A DNA stretch of 23,340 bases, taken from an uncultured Eubacterium sp. (GTDB taxonomy: Bacteria > Bacillota > Clostridia > Lachnospirales > Lachnospiraceae). Position numbers and translations under genes: made by a program. How positions within the stretch are numbered: position 1 is the first letter of the stretch; each line of letters starts with the position of its first letter. The DNA lies in contig USBB01000037.1 of NCBI GenBank assembly GCA_900552795.1, forward strand, positions 1 to 23,340, given 5' to 3'. Positions 23,150 through 23,340 of the stretch are shown here, piece after piece. The notes under the pieces were generated by a model. It was given only the letters and a program-made list of their open reading frames with translations, did no database searches and was not told where the DNA came from.

Positions 23150-23340
23150 GTATGAGACATAGTATTTAATAAATGAAAATTTAAAATTGTGCACAGATTG
23201 TGTAGCAAGAATATGATAGAAAGGCGAAAACCCGCATAAATCAAAGGTTTTTGAACAGGTAAAGATAAAAATGAAATTAGGTATCGTTATTATTCGCCTG
23301 ATTTCATGTATGTCCGTATAAGTCGTTAAAAGCCTTTAAA
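23150..23340. other. Gene-free right end with one hairpin
   Basis: No coding region over 20 codons is convincing here. One inverted repeat is clear: ATGAAATTAGG (23271-23281) with CCTGATTTCAT (23297-23307), one wobble. It has no T-tract. The ATG at its left foot opens a 16-codon frame (MKLGIVIIRLISCMSV) with AGG 11 nt upstream, possibly a leader peptide of a gene beyond the window. I recognise no known riboswitch. Confidence 0.4.

Noticed and set aside
23210..23270. Possible riboswitch (AAGGCGAAAACCCGC...) at the right end
   Set aside because: It does not match the conserved core of any class I know, and I could not build a stable multi-stem fold.

Overview
This 23.3 kb window looks like chromosome from a low-GC, Gram-positive clostridial bacterium, most likely a member of the Lachnospiraceae (a Lachnospira/Eubacterium/Butyrivibrio-like genome). 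The reasons are strong GGAGG ribosome sites, TATAAT-type promoters, AT-rich intergenic DNA, a meso-DAP-type MurE, and the conserved Firmicute order priA-def-fmt-(yugP)-rsmB-rlmN-prpC-prkC-rsgA-rpe. The genus is inferred, not proven. No rRNA, tRNA, CRISPR array, transposase or phage gene was seen.

Left part (1-4740): single genes, each with its own signals. After a terminator of an upstream gene comes a small cytoplasmic subtilisin (S8). It faces a short-chain dehydrogenase (SDR, minus strand) across a shared terminator. The SDR promoter carries an 18-bp palindrome very close to the clostridial Rex (NADH/NAD+) operator. Divergent from it is an orphan protein with a TIR-like N-terminal half. 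Then comes a YkpA/YbiT-type ABC-F ATPase whose second ATP site has lost its Walker A lysine.

Middle (4741-10743): ftsK/spoIIIE (chromosome translocation), fhs (formate-THF ligase) and murE (peptidoglycan precursor synthesis).

Right part (10768-21971): a long, tightly packed housekeeping operon with several 4-14 nt overlaps. priA restarts replication, def and fmt handle the formyl-methionine cycle, yugP is a membrane zinc peptidase, rsmB and rlmN methylate rRNA, prpC/prkC are the phosphatase/kinase pair that senses cell-wall fragments, rsgA matures the 30S subunit and rpe is in the pentose phosphate pathway. Fhs supplies the 10-formyl-THF that Fmt uses, so the two regions are linked metabolically. 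After rpe, where many Firmicutes have thiN, there is an AT-rich membrane acyltransferase and then a strong terminator.

Most interesting: at three gene junctions (fhs/murE, priA/def, rsgA/rpe) the gap is filled by related structured sequences. Each has a Shine-Dalgarno-like site, a GTG codon that begins both a strong hairpin and a short ORF (MKNHVDTM... or MKEFVNSF...), and a right end matching GRAATGRAGGA that supplies the ribosome site of the next gene. The priA/def copy has 14-bp direct repeats 143 bp apart and is in frame with def across a single TAG. They look like copies of a dispersed intergenic element family that places a hairpin and a mini-ORF in front of housekeeping genes.
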